From JBFXDI01 sp050181295 (GTDB taxonomy: Bacteria; Pseudomonadota; Alphaproteobacteria; Rhizobiales; Aestuariivirgaceae): 33,971 nt of DNA. Below, piece after piece: positions 1 through 8,287 of the stretch. Position 1 is the first letter of the stretch. Every line of letters begins with the position of its first letter. A program made the translations under genes and the position numbers. The notes beneath the pieces were generated by a model. The model did not search any database. It was not told the origin of the DNA and was given only the letters and a program-made list of their open reading frames with translations. The stretch lies in NCBI GenBank assembly GCA_050181295.1, contig JBFXDI010000030.1, positions 1 through 33,971 on the forward strand, read 5' to 3'.

Positions 1-1680
1 GCGCTTCCACGCTTCCGCGTCGTCACCCCGATCGTGCCGGAGCTCGAGGCCGCGGCCAAGGGCATCGGCACCATGAGCCTCAGCCCCGGCGAGTCCTCGG
101 GCGCCATAAGGCAGCTGCCGCTCCTCCTCACCGACGGCAAGCAGGCGTTCCCCAGCCTCACGCTCGAGGCGCTCCGGGTGGCGCAGGACGCTTCGACGTT
201 CATCATCCGCGGCGCGCCGGACCGCGCCGCCACGATCGAGGATATCCGGATCGGCGACTACGTGGTGCCGACGACGGAGAGCGGCGAGCTCTGGCTCTAT
301 TATCGGCCGGAATCCCGCGACCTCTATATCTCGGTCAAGGACATCCTCGAGGAGACGGACGATGCCCGGCTGAGAGACCGGCTTGAAGGGCACATCGTGC
401 TTGTCGGCACCTCGGCCACGGGGCTCTTCGACCTTCGCTCAACGGCGCTTGGCGAAACGGTGCCCGGCGTCGCCATGCACGCCCAGGCGCTGGAGCAGAT
501 CCTCGCCGGCACCTTCCTGTGGCGGCCGGACTGGAGCTACGGCGCGGAGGTGCTGGCGATCGTGCTCATGGGACTTCTCATCATCGCCGCGACGCTGCTG
601 CTCGGGCCTTTAAGCTCCTTTGCCGTCGGCGCGATTGCGGCAATTTTCGTCGCCATGGGCGCCTGGGCGCTCTTCCGCAATTTCGGGCTGCTTCTCGACC
701 CGAGCTTCGTGCTCTTCTCCGGCCTTGTCGTGCATCTCTGCATGACCGCCTACCGCTTCCTCATCACCGACCGGACGGCGCGCGCCGTCAGCCGCGCCTT
801 CGCGCACTACGTGTCGCCGCCGGTGCTGGCGCAGATCCAGAAGCAGCCGGACGATCTGAAGCTCGGCGGCGAGGTGCGCGACCTCACGATCATGTTCCTC
901 GACATCCGGAATTTCACGCCGATCAGCGAGAGCCTCTCGCCTGAAGAGCTGATCGCCTTCCTCAACCGGCTGCTCGGCGAGGTGAGCCGCTGTATCGTGG
1001 AGGAAGACGGAACGATCGACAAATATATCGGCGATTCCGTCATGGCCTTCTGGAACGCGCCCGTCGCGGTGCCGGACCATCCGCGCCGCGCCTGCGTGGC
1101 GGCGCTTCGGATGCGCGAGGCGACGCGGCGGCTGAACGGCGAGAATGCCTTCGGATTCGCCGGGCGCGCCTTTGCCTTCGAGACGGTGGGAATCGGCGTC
1201 GGCCTCAATACGGGGCCGGCCTGCGTCGGCAACATGGGATCGGAGGAGCGCTTCAACTATTCCTGCGTCGGGGATGCGGTGAACCTTTCGGCTCGGGTCG
1301 AGAGCGCCTGCAAGGAGGTGGGCTTCGATCTGGTGATCGCCGGCGCGACGGCGGATGCAGCCTCCGATTTCGCGCTTCTCTATGCGGGCTCCGTGCCGCT
1401 CAAGGGCAAGTCGCAGCGCCAGCCGCTCTATCTGCTCGCCGGAGGGCCGGACATGCGCCAGAGCGAGACGTTCGCAGGGCTGGCGGCGCTCCATCTTTCC
1501 TTCATTGAAGCGCTCGGGCGCGGCGATGATCCGGAAGCCGAGCGTCTTGCCGCCCGCTGCCGCGAGACGGGCGAAGGCATCGTTCCGCTTCAGGATTTCT
1601 ACGCCAAGGCCTTCGGGCGCCTGGACGACTTCCGCCCTGCGCCTGTCCTCGATGCGCCTGCCGCGGAGGCGGCGGAGTAG
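1..1680 (+). CDS. CHASE2-domain adenylate cyclase, 5'-truncated
   Basis: Class III nucleotidyl cyclase making cAMP at the membrane. The frame is open from base 1, so the start lies outside the window; a GTG at 34 is internal and residue numbers here count from it. Visible are the end of an extracytoplasmic CHASE2 sensor (the GHIVLVGTSATGLFDLR stretch near residues 119-135), three hydrophobic segments at about 172-240, and a cyclase domain from about 281. Metal-binding Asp290 (FLDIRNF) and Asp334 (YIGDS), the adenine-selecting Lys330 and the GDAVNLSARVE motif with its transition-state Asn and Arg are all present, so it should be active. CHASE2 cyclases are common in Rhizobiales; the ligand is unknown. 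A clear terminator follows the stop codon. Family assignment is secure. Confidence 0.93.
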   Translation, partial: ALPRFRVVTPIVPELEAAAKGIGTMSLSPGESSGAIRQLPLLLTDGKQAFPSLTLEALRVAQDASTFIIRGAPDRAATIEDIRIGDYVVPTTESGELWLYYRPESRDLYISVKDILEETDDARLRDRLEGHIVLVGTSATGLFDLRSTALGETVPGVAMHAQALEQILAGTFLWRPDWSYGAEVLAIVLMGLLIIAATLLLGPLSSFAVGAIAAIFVAMGAWALFRNFGLLLDPSFVLFSGLVVHLCMTAYRFLITDRTARAVSRAFAHYVSPPVLAQIQKQPDDLKLGGEVRDLTIMFLDIRNFTPISESLSPEELIAFLNRLLGEVSRCIVEEDGTIDKYIGDSVMAFWNAPVAVPDHPRRACVAALRMREATRRLNGENAFGFAGRAFAFETVGIGVGLNTGPACVGNMGSEERFNYSCVGDAVNLSARVESACKEVGFDLVIAGATADAASDFALLYAGSVPLKGKSQRQPLYLLAGGPDMRQSETFAGLAALHLSFIEALGRGDDPEAERLAARCRETGEGIVPLQDFYAKAFGRLDDFRPAPVLDAPAAEAAE

Positions 1681-1709
1681 CCGAAGGCAACCGCAGCCGA
1701 TATCGCGTC

Positions 1710-1740
1710 ATGGCCGGCCCCCAAGCCGGCCATCCTTTTG
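1710..1740 (+). terminator. Intrinsic terminator of the CHASE2 cyclase gene
   Basis: A perfect 9-bp inverted repeat (ATGGCCGGC at 1710-1718 and GCCGGCCAT at 1725-1733) with a 6-nt loop is followed by CCTTTT. It begins 29 bases after the cyclase stop and fits a Rho-independent terminator on the plus strand. Confidence 0.8.
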
Positions 1741-1762
1741 TGCGTGTCCCTTTGACCAAAGG

Positions 1763-1801
1763 ATTGCCGGGTCAACCCCGGATCAAGTCCGGGGCGGCAA
1801 T
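1763..1801. repeat. REP-like palindromic intergenic repeat
   Basis: Nested palindrome: outer arms ATTGCCG (1763-1769) and CGGCAAT (1795-1801), inner arms CCCCGGA (1776-1782) and TCCGGGG (1788-1794), with a TCAAG loop. The wording (CCCGGATCAAGTCCGGG followed by CAATGACG) matches the kind of dispersed palindromic repeat familiar from alphaproteobacterial intergenic DNA. It lies between two convergent genes and may also serve as a terminator for the minus-strand operon. A half copy occurs near 18106-18125. Confidence 0.6.
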
Positions 1802-1814
1802 GACGATTGGAACG

Positions 1815-4256
1815 CTACCCCTTCACCCGCGCATTCGCAGGGTCGTAGAGCGCCTCGGCATGCAGGCGGGCCGGCACCCGCTCCTCGGCCACCACGAGCT
1901 CGTAGCGACCGGAGGAAAGCCAGTCCTGCTCCACGCCCTCCGCGCGGCGCACATAGCCGTAGCCGATGGGCAGCCCCACCGTGTAGCCGTAGCCGGCGCT
2001 CGTCAGATAGCCGACGGCGACGCCGTCCCTGAGGATCGTCTCGCGGCCGACCAGCACCGCCTTCGCATCCTCGGCGGTGAAGCACATGAGCCGCTTCCTC
2101 AAAGGCTGGCCGGCCACTCTTTCGGCAGCCTCGCGGCCAAGGAACGGCTTGCCATCCTTCAGCTTCACGGCCCAGCCGAGGCCTGCCTCGAAGGGCGAAT
2201 CGTTGGGCGTGACGTCGGCTCCCCAGGCGCGATAACCCTTCTCGAGCCTCAGCGACTCGAGCGCCCGGTAGCCGACCGGCCGGATGCCGAAGGGCCGGCC
2301 TCCCTCCATCAAGGCATCGAACACATCGGCGATCGCCCCGAGCGGCGCATGCAGCTCCCAGCCGAGCTCGCCGACATAGGTGATCCGAAGCGCCCGCACT
2401 GCATGGCCGGCGATCGCCACCTCGCGGACATGGCCGAAAGGAAAAGCCGCATTGCCGACATCGGCATTGGTCACGGCGGCGAGCACATCGCGCGCCTTCG
2501 GCCCCATGAGCGACAGGGTGCCGAAATTTTCCGTGACGTCGGTGAGCCGGGTGTCGGCATCGGGCGAGATGTGCTCGCGGATCCACGCAAAATCGTGGGT
2601 GCGGAACCCCGTGCCGGTGACGATGTAGAAGCGGTCCTCGGCAAGGCGCGCGACAGTCAGATCGCTTTCGATGCCGCCCCTACTGTTGAGAAGCTGGGTA
2701 TAGGTCACGCGTCCAACGGATTTCTCGACGTCGTTGGCGCAGATCCAGGAGAGCGCCGCCAGCGCCCCCTTCCCTTCGAGCTCGAACTTGGCGAAGGACG
2801 ACTGGTCGAAGACGCCGACGGCCTCGCGCACGAGCCGGTGCTCCTCGCCCACAGGGCCGAACCAGTTCTGCCGCCCCATGGAATAGATATCCTCGGCCGC
2901 CATGCCGTCGGGCGCGAACCAGTTGGGCCGCTCCCAGCCGAGCTTCGAGCCGAAAACGGCGCGGCGGGCCTTCAGCCGCGCATAGAGCGGCGAGACGATG
3001 AGCGGCCGGCCACTTTCATACTCCTCGTGCGGGAATCCGATGGAGTAGTGCTTGCCATAGGCCTCGAGCGTGCGGGCGCAGGTCCAGTCGCGGTCCTTGT
3101 GCATCCCGGCGAAGCGGCGGATATCGACAACCCAGAGATCGAGAGGCGCCTCGCCGTCCTCCATCCACTGGGCCAGCACCCAGCCGGCGCCGCCTCCGGA
3201 CGCGATGCCGAAGGCGTTGAAGCCCGCGCCCACGAAGAAATTGTCGCGCTCCGGCGCGCGGCCGAGGATGAAGTTGCCGTCGGGCGTAAAACTCTCCGGC
3301 CCGTTGATCATCTGCTTGATGCCGGCCTTTTCCAGGGCCGGCACGCGCTCGAGCGCCTGGCGCATGTGCTGCTCGAAATGATCCCAGTCGTCCTCGAAGA
3401 GCTGGAACTCGAAGTCGTGCGGCGCGTCGCCCGTCGTCCAGGCGATGGGATTGGTCTCGTAGCCGCCCATGACGAGGCCGCCCACCTCCTCCTTGAAATA
3501 GGTGCGCCGGTCGGGATCGCGCACGGTCGCGAGCCCCGGCGTCACGCCCTCCACCCTTTCGGTCACGACATACTGGTGCTTGACCGCCTGGAGCGGCACG
3601 CTCACCCCTGCGAGCGCGCCCACCTGCCTTGCCCAGAGGCCGGCGCAGTTCACGACCTTCTCGCAGGCGACGTCGCCTAGCGTGGTCCTGACCTTCACGA
3701 TCCGCCGCCCGTCCGTCTCGAAGCCTATGACCCGCGCACCCTCGACCATCGCGACGCCGAGCTGCCGGGCGCCCTTGGCGAGCGACTGGGCGATGTCGGA
3801 AGGGTTGGCCTGCCCGTCGGTCGGAAGCAGGGTCGCGCCCACGAGATCGTCGGTGCGCATGAGCGGCCACATGGCCTTGACCTCGGGGGGCGAGAGCAGG
3901 TGCATCTCGAGCCCAAAGCTTCTGGCGGTGGTCGCCAGGCGCCGGAACTCGGTCCAGCGTTCCTCGTTGCAGGCGAGCCGCAAGCCACCCGTCATCTTCC
4001 ACCCGGTCTCGAGCCCCGTCTCGCGGGCGAGCGTCTTATAGAGATCGACCGAGTAGCGCAGCACCTGGGTGATCGAGGCGGAGGAGCGGAGCTGGCCCAC
4101 GAGGCCGGCGGCGTGCCAGGTCGATCCGGAAGTGAGCTTGTTCTGCTCAACCAGCAGGACCTTCCGCTTGTGGTCGCGCGCCAGATGATAGGCCGTCGAG
4201 CAGCCGATGATGCCGCCGCCGATGACGACGACGTCGACGGCCTGGGGTAGCGTCAT
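1815..4256 (-). CDS. Dimethylglycine dehydrogenase-like FAD/GcvT oxidoreductase
   Basis: An 813-residue protein of the dimethylglycine/sarcosine dehydrogenase family, which removes N-methyl groups oxidatively and passes the one-carbon unit to tetrahydrofolate. The N-terminal half is a DAO-type FAD domain with the dinucleotide-binding GGGIIG at 13-18 and GSTWHAAGL at 44-52; its His48 is at the place of the covalent flavin histidine of dimethylglycine dehydrogenase. The C-terminal half, from about 430, is a GcvT-like folate-binding aminomethyltransferase domain. The frame is open further upstream, but the ATG at 4256 overlaps the stop of the upstream kinase gene (ATGA), which supports this start and translational coupling. 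It is the last gene of the transporter operon. The exact substrate (dimethylglycine, sarcosine or another methylated amine) cannot be read from sequence. Confidence 0.88.
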   Translation of the reverse strand: MTLPQAVDVVVIGGGIIGCSTAYHLARDHKRKVLLVEQNKLTSGSTWHAAGLVGQLRSSASITQVLRYSVDLYKTLARETGLETGWKMTGGLRLACNEERWTEFRRLATTARSFGLEMHLLSPPEVKAMWPLMRTDDLVGATLLPTDGQANPSDIAQSLAKGARQLGVAMVEGARVIGFETDGRRIVKVRTTLGDVACEKVVNCAGLWARQVGALAGVSVPLQAVKHQYVVTERVEGVTPGLATVRDPDRRTYFKEEVGGLVMGGYETNPIAWTTGDAPHDFEFQLFEDDWDHFEQHMRQALERVPALEKAGIKQMINGPESFTPDGNFILGRAPERDNFFVGAGFNAFGIASGGGAGWVLAQWMEDGEAPLDLWVVDIRRFAGMHKDRDWTCARTLEAYGKHYSIGFPHEEYESGRPLIVSPLYARLKARRAVFGSKLGWERPNWFAPDGMAAEDIYSMGRQNWFGPVGEEHRLVREAVGVFDQSSFAKFELEGKGALAALSWICANDVEKSVGRVTYTQLLNSRGGIESDLTVARLAEDRFYIVTGTGFRTHDFAWIREHISPDADTRLTDVTENFGTLSLMGPKARDVLAAVTNADVGNAAFPFGHVREVAIAGHAVRALRITYVGELGWELHAPLGAIADVFDALMEGGRPFGIRPVGYRALESLRLEKGYRAWGADVTPNDSPFEAGLGWAVKLKDGKPFLGREAAERVAGQPLRKRLMCFTAEDAKAVLVGRETILRDGVAVGYLTSAGYGYTVGLPIGYGYVRRAEGVEQDWLSSGRYELVVAEERVPARLHAEALYDPANARVKG

Positions 4257-5143
4257 GATGCCTCGCCTCCGAAGCGCGAACGGTAGCTCTCGAGGCTCGC
4301 CTCGAAGCGGGAAAGGTTCTCGGCGGTATAGGCCACATAGTCCACACCCGGCGCGTCGAGATGGAGCTCGGAGACCATGCTCCACATGGCCTCCCGGAGC
4401 AGCGAGGCGCATTTCATGGCGGCGTGGCTGCGGACCATCTGCTCCGCCGGCGCGATGTCGAAGTAGACCGCCAGCAGCTCACGGTCCTGCTCGGGGCTGA
4501 AAAGCGCGTTGGAGGCGATGCCCGCGAGGTCGAACATGGCTGTGGAATAGGCGGCATATTCGAAGTCGATGAGCCACAGGCGGCTGCCGTCGTCGATGAA
4601 GTTGGCGGGCAGCAGATCGTTGTGGCCGAAGATGACGGGAAGCGGGACCTGCGCGTTCTCGAACTCCTCGGCAAGCCCCAGATAGAGCGGAAGCTGGCCG
4701 GCGAAGCGGCTGCGTCCCTCGGTCAGCGAGCGGGCGTAGTCGCGGATGACGTGGAAGACCCAGAAGAGCGCCGCGGGTCCCCCGACGTGGTTGGGCAGCG
4801 CGCGGTGGAAGTCGCGCATCAGCCGGGCGACGCGCTCGAGATTGGCCTGCACGTCGGCTTCGGCGAAGGTCTTGCCCTCTATGAAGGCAAAGACCATGAC
4901 GCCCGGCTCGGCATGCACGAGCTCGGGCGCGAAGCCCGCTTCGTGCGCCGCCTTCGACACCATGCGCTCGCGGTCGCGGAAGACATGGTGGACGGGAATA
5001 TCTTCGCCCAGGCGCACCACGTATTTGCGGCCGCTGTCCTCGACAGTGAAGCTCTCGTTGCTGAGGCCGCCCTTTAGCGGAACCGGTTCGACGGCCTCCT
5101 TCCAGAGGGGAAGCGAGCGGACGCGGTCAATCGAGGCAGGCAT
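4253..5143 (-). CDS. Choline/ethanolamine kinase-like phosphotransferase
   Basis: A 296-residue member of the choline kinase/aminoglycoside phosphotransferase (APH) fold, which moves phosphate from ATP to a hydroxyl of a small molecule. The catalytic Brenner motif HNDLLPAN is at 174-181 and the metal-binding IDFEY at 192-196; the N-terminal GGLSNESF (25-32) is the nucleotide loop of choline kinases, and Arg44/Glu60 fit the ATP-anchoring region. Start chosen at the ATG at 5143, 7 bases after the permease stop; the open frame upstream lies inside the permease gene. It sits between a quaternary-amine-type transporter and a demethylase, so a choline-like or amino-alcohol substrate is likely (inference). 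Antibiotic resistance is unlikely in this setting. Confidence 0.82.
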   Translation of the reverse strand: MPASIDRVRSLPLWKEAVEPVPLKGGLSNESFTVEDSGRKYVVRLGEDIPVHHVFRDRERMVSKAAHEAGFAPELVHAEPGVMVFAFIEGKTFAEADVQANLERVARLMRDFHRALPNHVGGPAALFWVFHVIRDYARSLTEGRSRFAGQLPLYLGLAEEFENAQVPLPVIFGHNDLLPANFIDDGSRLWLIDFEYAAYSTAMFDLAGIASNALFSPEQDRELLAVYFDIAPAEQMVRSHAAMKCASLLREAMWSMVSELHLDAPGVDYVAYTAENLSRFEASLESYRSRFGGEAS

Positions 5144-5150
5144 GGCACTC

Positions 5151-7166
5151 CTATCGGTGGGAAAGGCCGAGACGGGCGCGGAGCCGCCCCGCGCCGGCGG
5201 AGACGAGACGATCGGCGATGATGGCGATGGCCGCGACGCAGAGGCCGGCAACGATGCCGCGGCCCACATCCGCCTTGGTGAGCGCGATATAAACCTCCTG
5301 GCCGAGGTCGCGGGTGCCCACGAGGGCGGTGATGACGAGCATGGAGAGGGCCAGCATGATCGTCTGGTTGACGCCGAGCAGGATCTCGGGGAGCGCGAGC
5401 TTCAGGCGGATCTTGGTGAGAAGCTGCCAGGCGGTCGAGCCGGAGGCGACCCCCGCCTCGATGAGCTGCGGCTCGATGCGCTGGAGGCCGTGCACCGTGT
5501 AGCGGATGGCGGGCACGATGGCGTAGGCCACGACCGCCACCATGGCCGTGAAGTCGCCGACCCGGAAGAGCATCACGACCGGCATGAGATAGACGAAGGA
5601 GGGCAGCGTCTGCAGCGTGTCGATGACGGCGCGGAGCGGCGGCCAGAATTTTGGATATTCCACCGCCAGAATGCCGAGCGGGATGCCGAGGATTGCTGCG
5701 AAGAGAACCGAGATGCCGCAGAGATAGACGGTGATCATCGCCTTCTCCCAGAGGCCGGTCGCGGCGAGGAATAGGCAGAGAGTCCCGATGACCAGGGCGA
5801 GGCGGACACCGCCCAGCATGAAGCCCGCGAGCGCCAGAAGCCCCGTGACCCCGAGCCACGGCAGCCCCACGAGCAACCGCTTGAAGGGCACGAGGACATT
5901 GAGCACGACCGCCGACTTCACGGCCTCCAGGGCATCAAAGAAGTTGATATTGATCCAGCGGACCACGCCTTCCCAGAAGCCGCCGGTGGTGATCTGCCAG
6001 GCCTCGGGATAGGTCTGAAGCGGACTCCAGAGCGCGCCCAGGAGCCCGCTCGCGAGGACGAGTGCCAGGATGCCACTGAGATAGGGGTGGTGGTGCCAGA
6101 AGGGCGCGCCGGGCGGGACGGGACGCTCCTGCGGCCGCACGGCCCAGGCCTGCGACAGGCGGTCGAGCGCGATGGCGAGCGCCACGATGGCGAATCCCGC
6201 TTCGAGGCCGACGCCGATGTCGAGGCGGCGGAGCGCTGCGAGCACATCGAAGCCGAGGCCGCCCGCCCCGATCATGGAGGCGATGATGACCATGTTGAGC
6301 GACAGCATGATCACCTGGTTCACGCCCACCATGAGCCCCTGCATGGCGGAAGGCACCATGACGCGCCATGTCATCTGGCGGCGCGTGCAACCGACCATGC
6401 GGCCAAGGTCGGTGACCTCGGAGGGCACGGCCCTCAGCGCCAGCACTACGAGCCGCGTCATGGGCGGCATGGCATAGATCACGGTCGCCAGAATGGCCGC
6501 GACGGGCCCAAAGCCGAAGAGCACGAGGATTGGCACCAGATAGGCGAAGACCGGCACCGTCTGCATGAGATCGAGCAGCGGCGCGATGGCGCGCTCGAAC
6601 GCCGGCCAACGATAGGCCGCAAGCCCCAGGAACAGGCCGAAGATGATGCCGATCGGGACCGCGATGACGATCGAGGCAAGCGTCACCATGGCGGACTGCC
6701 AGTGACCGAAGAGCGCGATGAAGAGGAAGCAGGCCGCCTGGAGCAGCGCCAGGCGCCAGCCGCCGGCATAGTGGCCGAGGGCGGCGAAGATGCCCGTCAC
6801 CGCGATCCAGGAAAGGGGCGGAAGGATGCGGACGGCATCGGAGCCCTGCCCCTGCTTAAGGCCGGACGCGAGGAGGCCGAGCGCCAGGTCATAGGGAAGC
6901 GCCACCGCCGCCGCGATGGCGCGCGTGATCTGGGTGAAGCGCACCGGTCCGATGGCGGCCTCGTTGACGAGCCACTGGCTGAAGCCGCCGATCGTGCGCG
7001 CAAACGGCACCTGCCAGGAAGCCGGGTAAACCGTCGCCCACGGGACGTAGGCCGCTCCGTGACTCCAAAGGAGCAGGAAGAGCGCGATTGCGGCGGTCCA
7101 GACGAGGGCGCGCCAGCCCGGCTGCCACAGGCCTTCGTGCCGCGCAGGGCTCGCGATGTTCGCCAT
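5151..7166 (-). CDS. ProW-type ABC permease, two fused halves
   Basis: A 671-residue inner-membrane permease of the glycine betaine/proline (ProU/OpuA) importer type. Two copies of the binding-protein-dependent permease domain lie in tandem, roughly residues 1-340 and 341-671. Each has a coupling-helix region (DLGRMVGCTRRQM in the first, EAGVASGSTAWQL in the second) followed by a very similar GVNQ(V/T)IML(S/A)L stretch, which argues for internal duplication. One chain could therefore supply both membrane halves of the importer. The start ATG at 7166 is 4 bases from the upstream ATPase stop, and the kinase follows after 7 bases, so the genes are co-transcribed. Substrate is inferred from the family only. 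Confidence 0.9.
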   Translation of the reverse strand: MANIASPARHEGLWQPGWRALVWTAAIALFLLLWSHGAAYVPWATVYPASWQVPFARTIGGFSQWLVNEAAIGPVRFTQITRAIAAAVALPYDLALGLLASGLKQGQGSDAVRILPPLSWIAVTGIFAALGHYAGGWRLALLQAACFLFIALFGHWQSAMVTLASIVIAVPIGIIFGLFLGLAAYRWPAFERAIAPLLDLMQTVPVFAYLVPILVLFGFGPVAAILATVIYAMPPMTRLVVLALRAVPSEVTDLGRMVGCTRRQMTWRVMVPSAMQGLMVGVNQVIMLSLNMVIIASMIGAGGLGFDVLAALRRLDIGVGLEAGFAIVALAIALDRLSQAWAVRPQERPVPPGAPFWHHHPYLSGILALVLASGLLGALWSPLQTYPEAWQITTGGFWEGVVRWININFFDALEAVKSAVVLNVLVPFKRLLVGLPWLGVTGLLALAGFMLGGVRLALVIGTLCLFLAATGLWEKAMITVYLCGISVLFAAILGIPLGILAVEYPKFWPPLRAVIDTLQTLPSFVYLMPVVMLFRVGDFTAMVAVVAYAIVPAIRYTVHGLQRIEPQLIEAGVASGSTAWQLLTKIRLKLALPEILLGVNQTIMLALSMLVITALVGTRDLGQEVYIALTKADVGRGIVAGLCVAAIAIIADRLVSAGAGRLRARLGLSHR

Positions 7167-7170
7167 TGCC

Positions 7171-8193
7171 TCAGCCCCGCATCATCACGGCGACGACATC
7201 ATCGCGCGTAAGAAGACCGACGCGACTTCCCGCCGCGTCGGTCACCGCGAGCGGTCCTGAGCCCTCGGGCAGGCGCGCCGCGGCCTCCGCGATGCGGGTG
7301 GTCGCGGCGATCTCGCCGGCGAGCGCGCCGTTCAATCCGCCTTGCGGCAGCGGGCGCATGAGGGATGCGACCCGCAGCACCTTGGCGTGGGCGACGTTGC
7401 GCGTGAACTCGGCGACATAGGCGTCGGCAGGCTTCAGGATCAGCTCCTCGGGGCTCCCCACCTGCACTAGACGGCCGTCCTTCATGATGGCGATGCGGTC
7501 GGCAAGGCGGATGGCCTCGTCGAAATCGTGGGTGATGAAGACGATGGTCTTCCTGAGCACGCTCTGAAGTCTCAGGAACTCGTCCTGCATCTCGCGCCGG
7601 ATCAGCGGGTCGAGGGCCGAGAAGGGCTCATCCAGGAACCAGAGCTCCGGCTCGACCGCGAGCGAGCGCGCGATGCCGACCCGCTGCTGCTGGCCGCCCG
7701 ACAGCTCGCGCGGGAAATTGTCCTCGCGTCCCGAAAGGCCGACGAGCTCGATCATGCGGCGGGCCTTCTCCTCGCGGGGACCCCGCGCGAGCCCCTGGAT
7801 GTCGAGCGGAAAGGCGACGTTGCCGAGCACGGTCAGATGCGGCAGCAGCGCAAAATGCTGGAACACCATGCCCATCTGGTGGCGGCGGATCTCGATCATC
7901 CGCCTGGGACTGGCGGCCAGCAGGTTCTCGCCGTTGAAGAGGATCTCGCCGCCCGTCGGCTCGACGAGGCGCGACATGCAGCGCACGAGCGTCGACTTGC
8001 CCGAGCCGGAGAGGCCCATGATGACGAAGATCTCGCCTTCAGCAATGTCGAGACTGACGTCGCTGACGGCGGCCACCAGCCGGCGCTTCGCCATCTCCTC
8101 GGGGGAAAAGCCCGGGCGCAGGGCCTCGACGGCTCCGGCTCCGAACACCTTCCATACCGAGCGGCAGGCGAGCTTCGATGGCAGGTCAGGCAT
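7171..8193 (-). CDS. ProV-type ABC ATPase with CBS-like C-terminus
   Basis: A 340-residue ATPase that powers the fused permease. Walker A GLSGSGKST at 60-68, the Q-loop region near FQHF (111-114), the signature LSGGQQQR at 164-171 and Walker B LWFLDEP at 184-190 are intact. The N-terminal extension (AVEALRPGFSPEEM) is typical of ProV/OpuAA. The C-terminal ~70 residues, ending in VGLLTRDDVVAVMM, resemble a CBS domain, which in OpuA senses ionic strength or nucleotides; only part of a CBS pair is evident. ATG at 8193. The gene follows the binding-protein gene after a 94-base gap that holds two hairpins. Confidence 0.92.
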   Translation of the reverse strand: MPDLPSKLACRSVWKVFGAGAVEALRPGFSPEEMAKRRLVAAVSDVSLDIAEGEIFVIMGLSGSGKSTLVRCMSRLVEPTGGEILFNGENLLAASPRRMIEIRRHQMGMVFQHFALLPHLTVLGNVAFPLDIQGLARGPREEKARRMIELVGLSGREDNFPRELSGGQQQRVGIARSLAVEPELWFLDEPFSALDPLIRREMQDEFLRLQSVLRKTIVFITHDFDEAIRLADRIAIMKDGRLVQVGSPEELILKPADAYVAEFTRNVAHAKVLRVASLMRPLPQGGLNGALAGEIAATTRIAEAAARLPEGSGPLAVTDAAGSRVGLLTRDDVVAVMMRG

Positions 8194-8195
8194 CG

Positions 8196-8274
8196 AGGCC
8201 TATCCTACCCGAGGATAGGCCTGCTGAAATGCGGGAATCCCGCCGACGGGACCGGGGGCGATTTCCGTCGGCGG
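8196..8274 (-). promoter_or_regulatory. Two strong hairpins between binding-protein and ATPase genes
   Basis: The 94-base gap holds an 11-bp perfect inverted repeat (AGGCCTATCCT 8196-8206, AGGATAGGCCT 8212-8222) and a 10-bp perfect one (CCGCCGACGG 8240-8249, CCGTCGGCGG 8265-8274). There is no T-run. Stem-loops in this position in ABC operons commonly protect the upstream binding-protein mRNA or partly end transcription, giving more binding protein than transporter. That role is inferred here. Confidence 0.6.
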
Positions 8275-8287
8275 AACCCACAAAGCC

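Noticed and set aside
610..1494. Long open frame on the minus strand inside the CHASE2 cyclase gene
   Set aside because: A shadow frame of GC-rich coding DNA: Arg/Ala/His-rich, no domain, no ribosome site, opposite a well-supported gene.
1710..3680. Long plus-strand open frame across the dehydrogenase gene
   Set aside because: It is antisense to a complete, motif-bearing gene and its composition is that of a shadow frame.
4253..5143. Kinase as an aminoglycoside resistance gene
   Set aside because: It has the APH fold but choline-kinase-like N-terminal and HNDLLPAN motifs and is embedded in a methylated-amine operon, which makes a metabolic role more likely.
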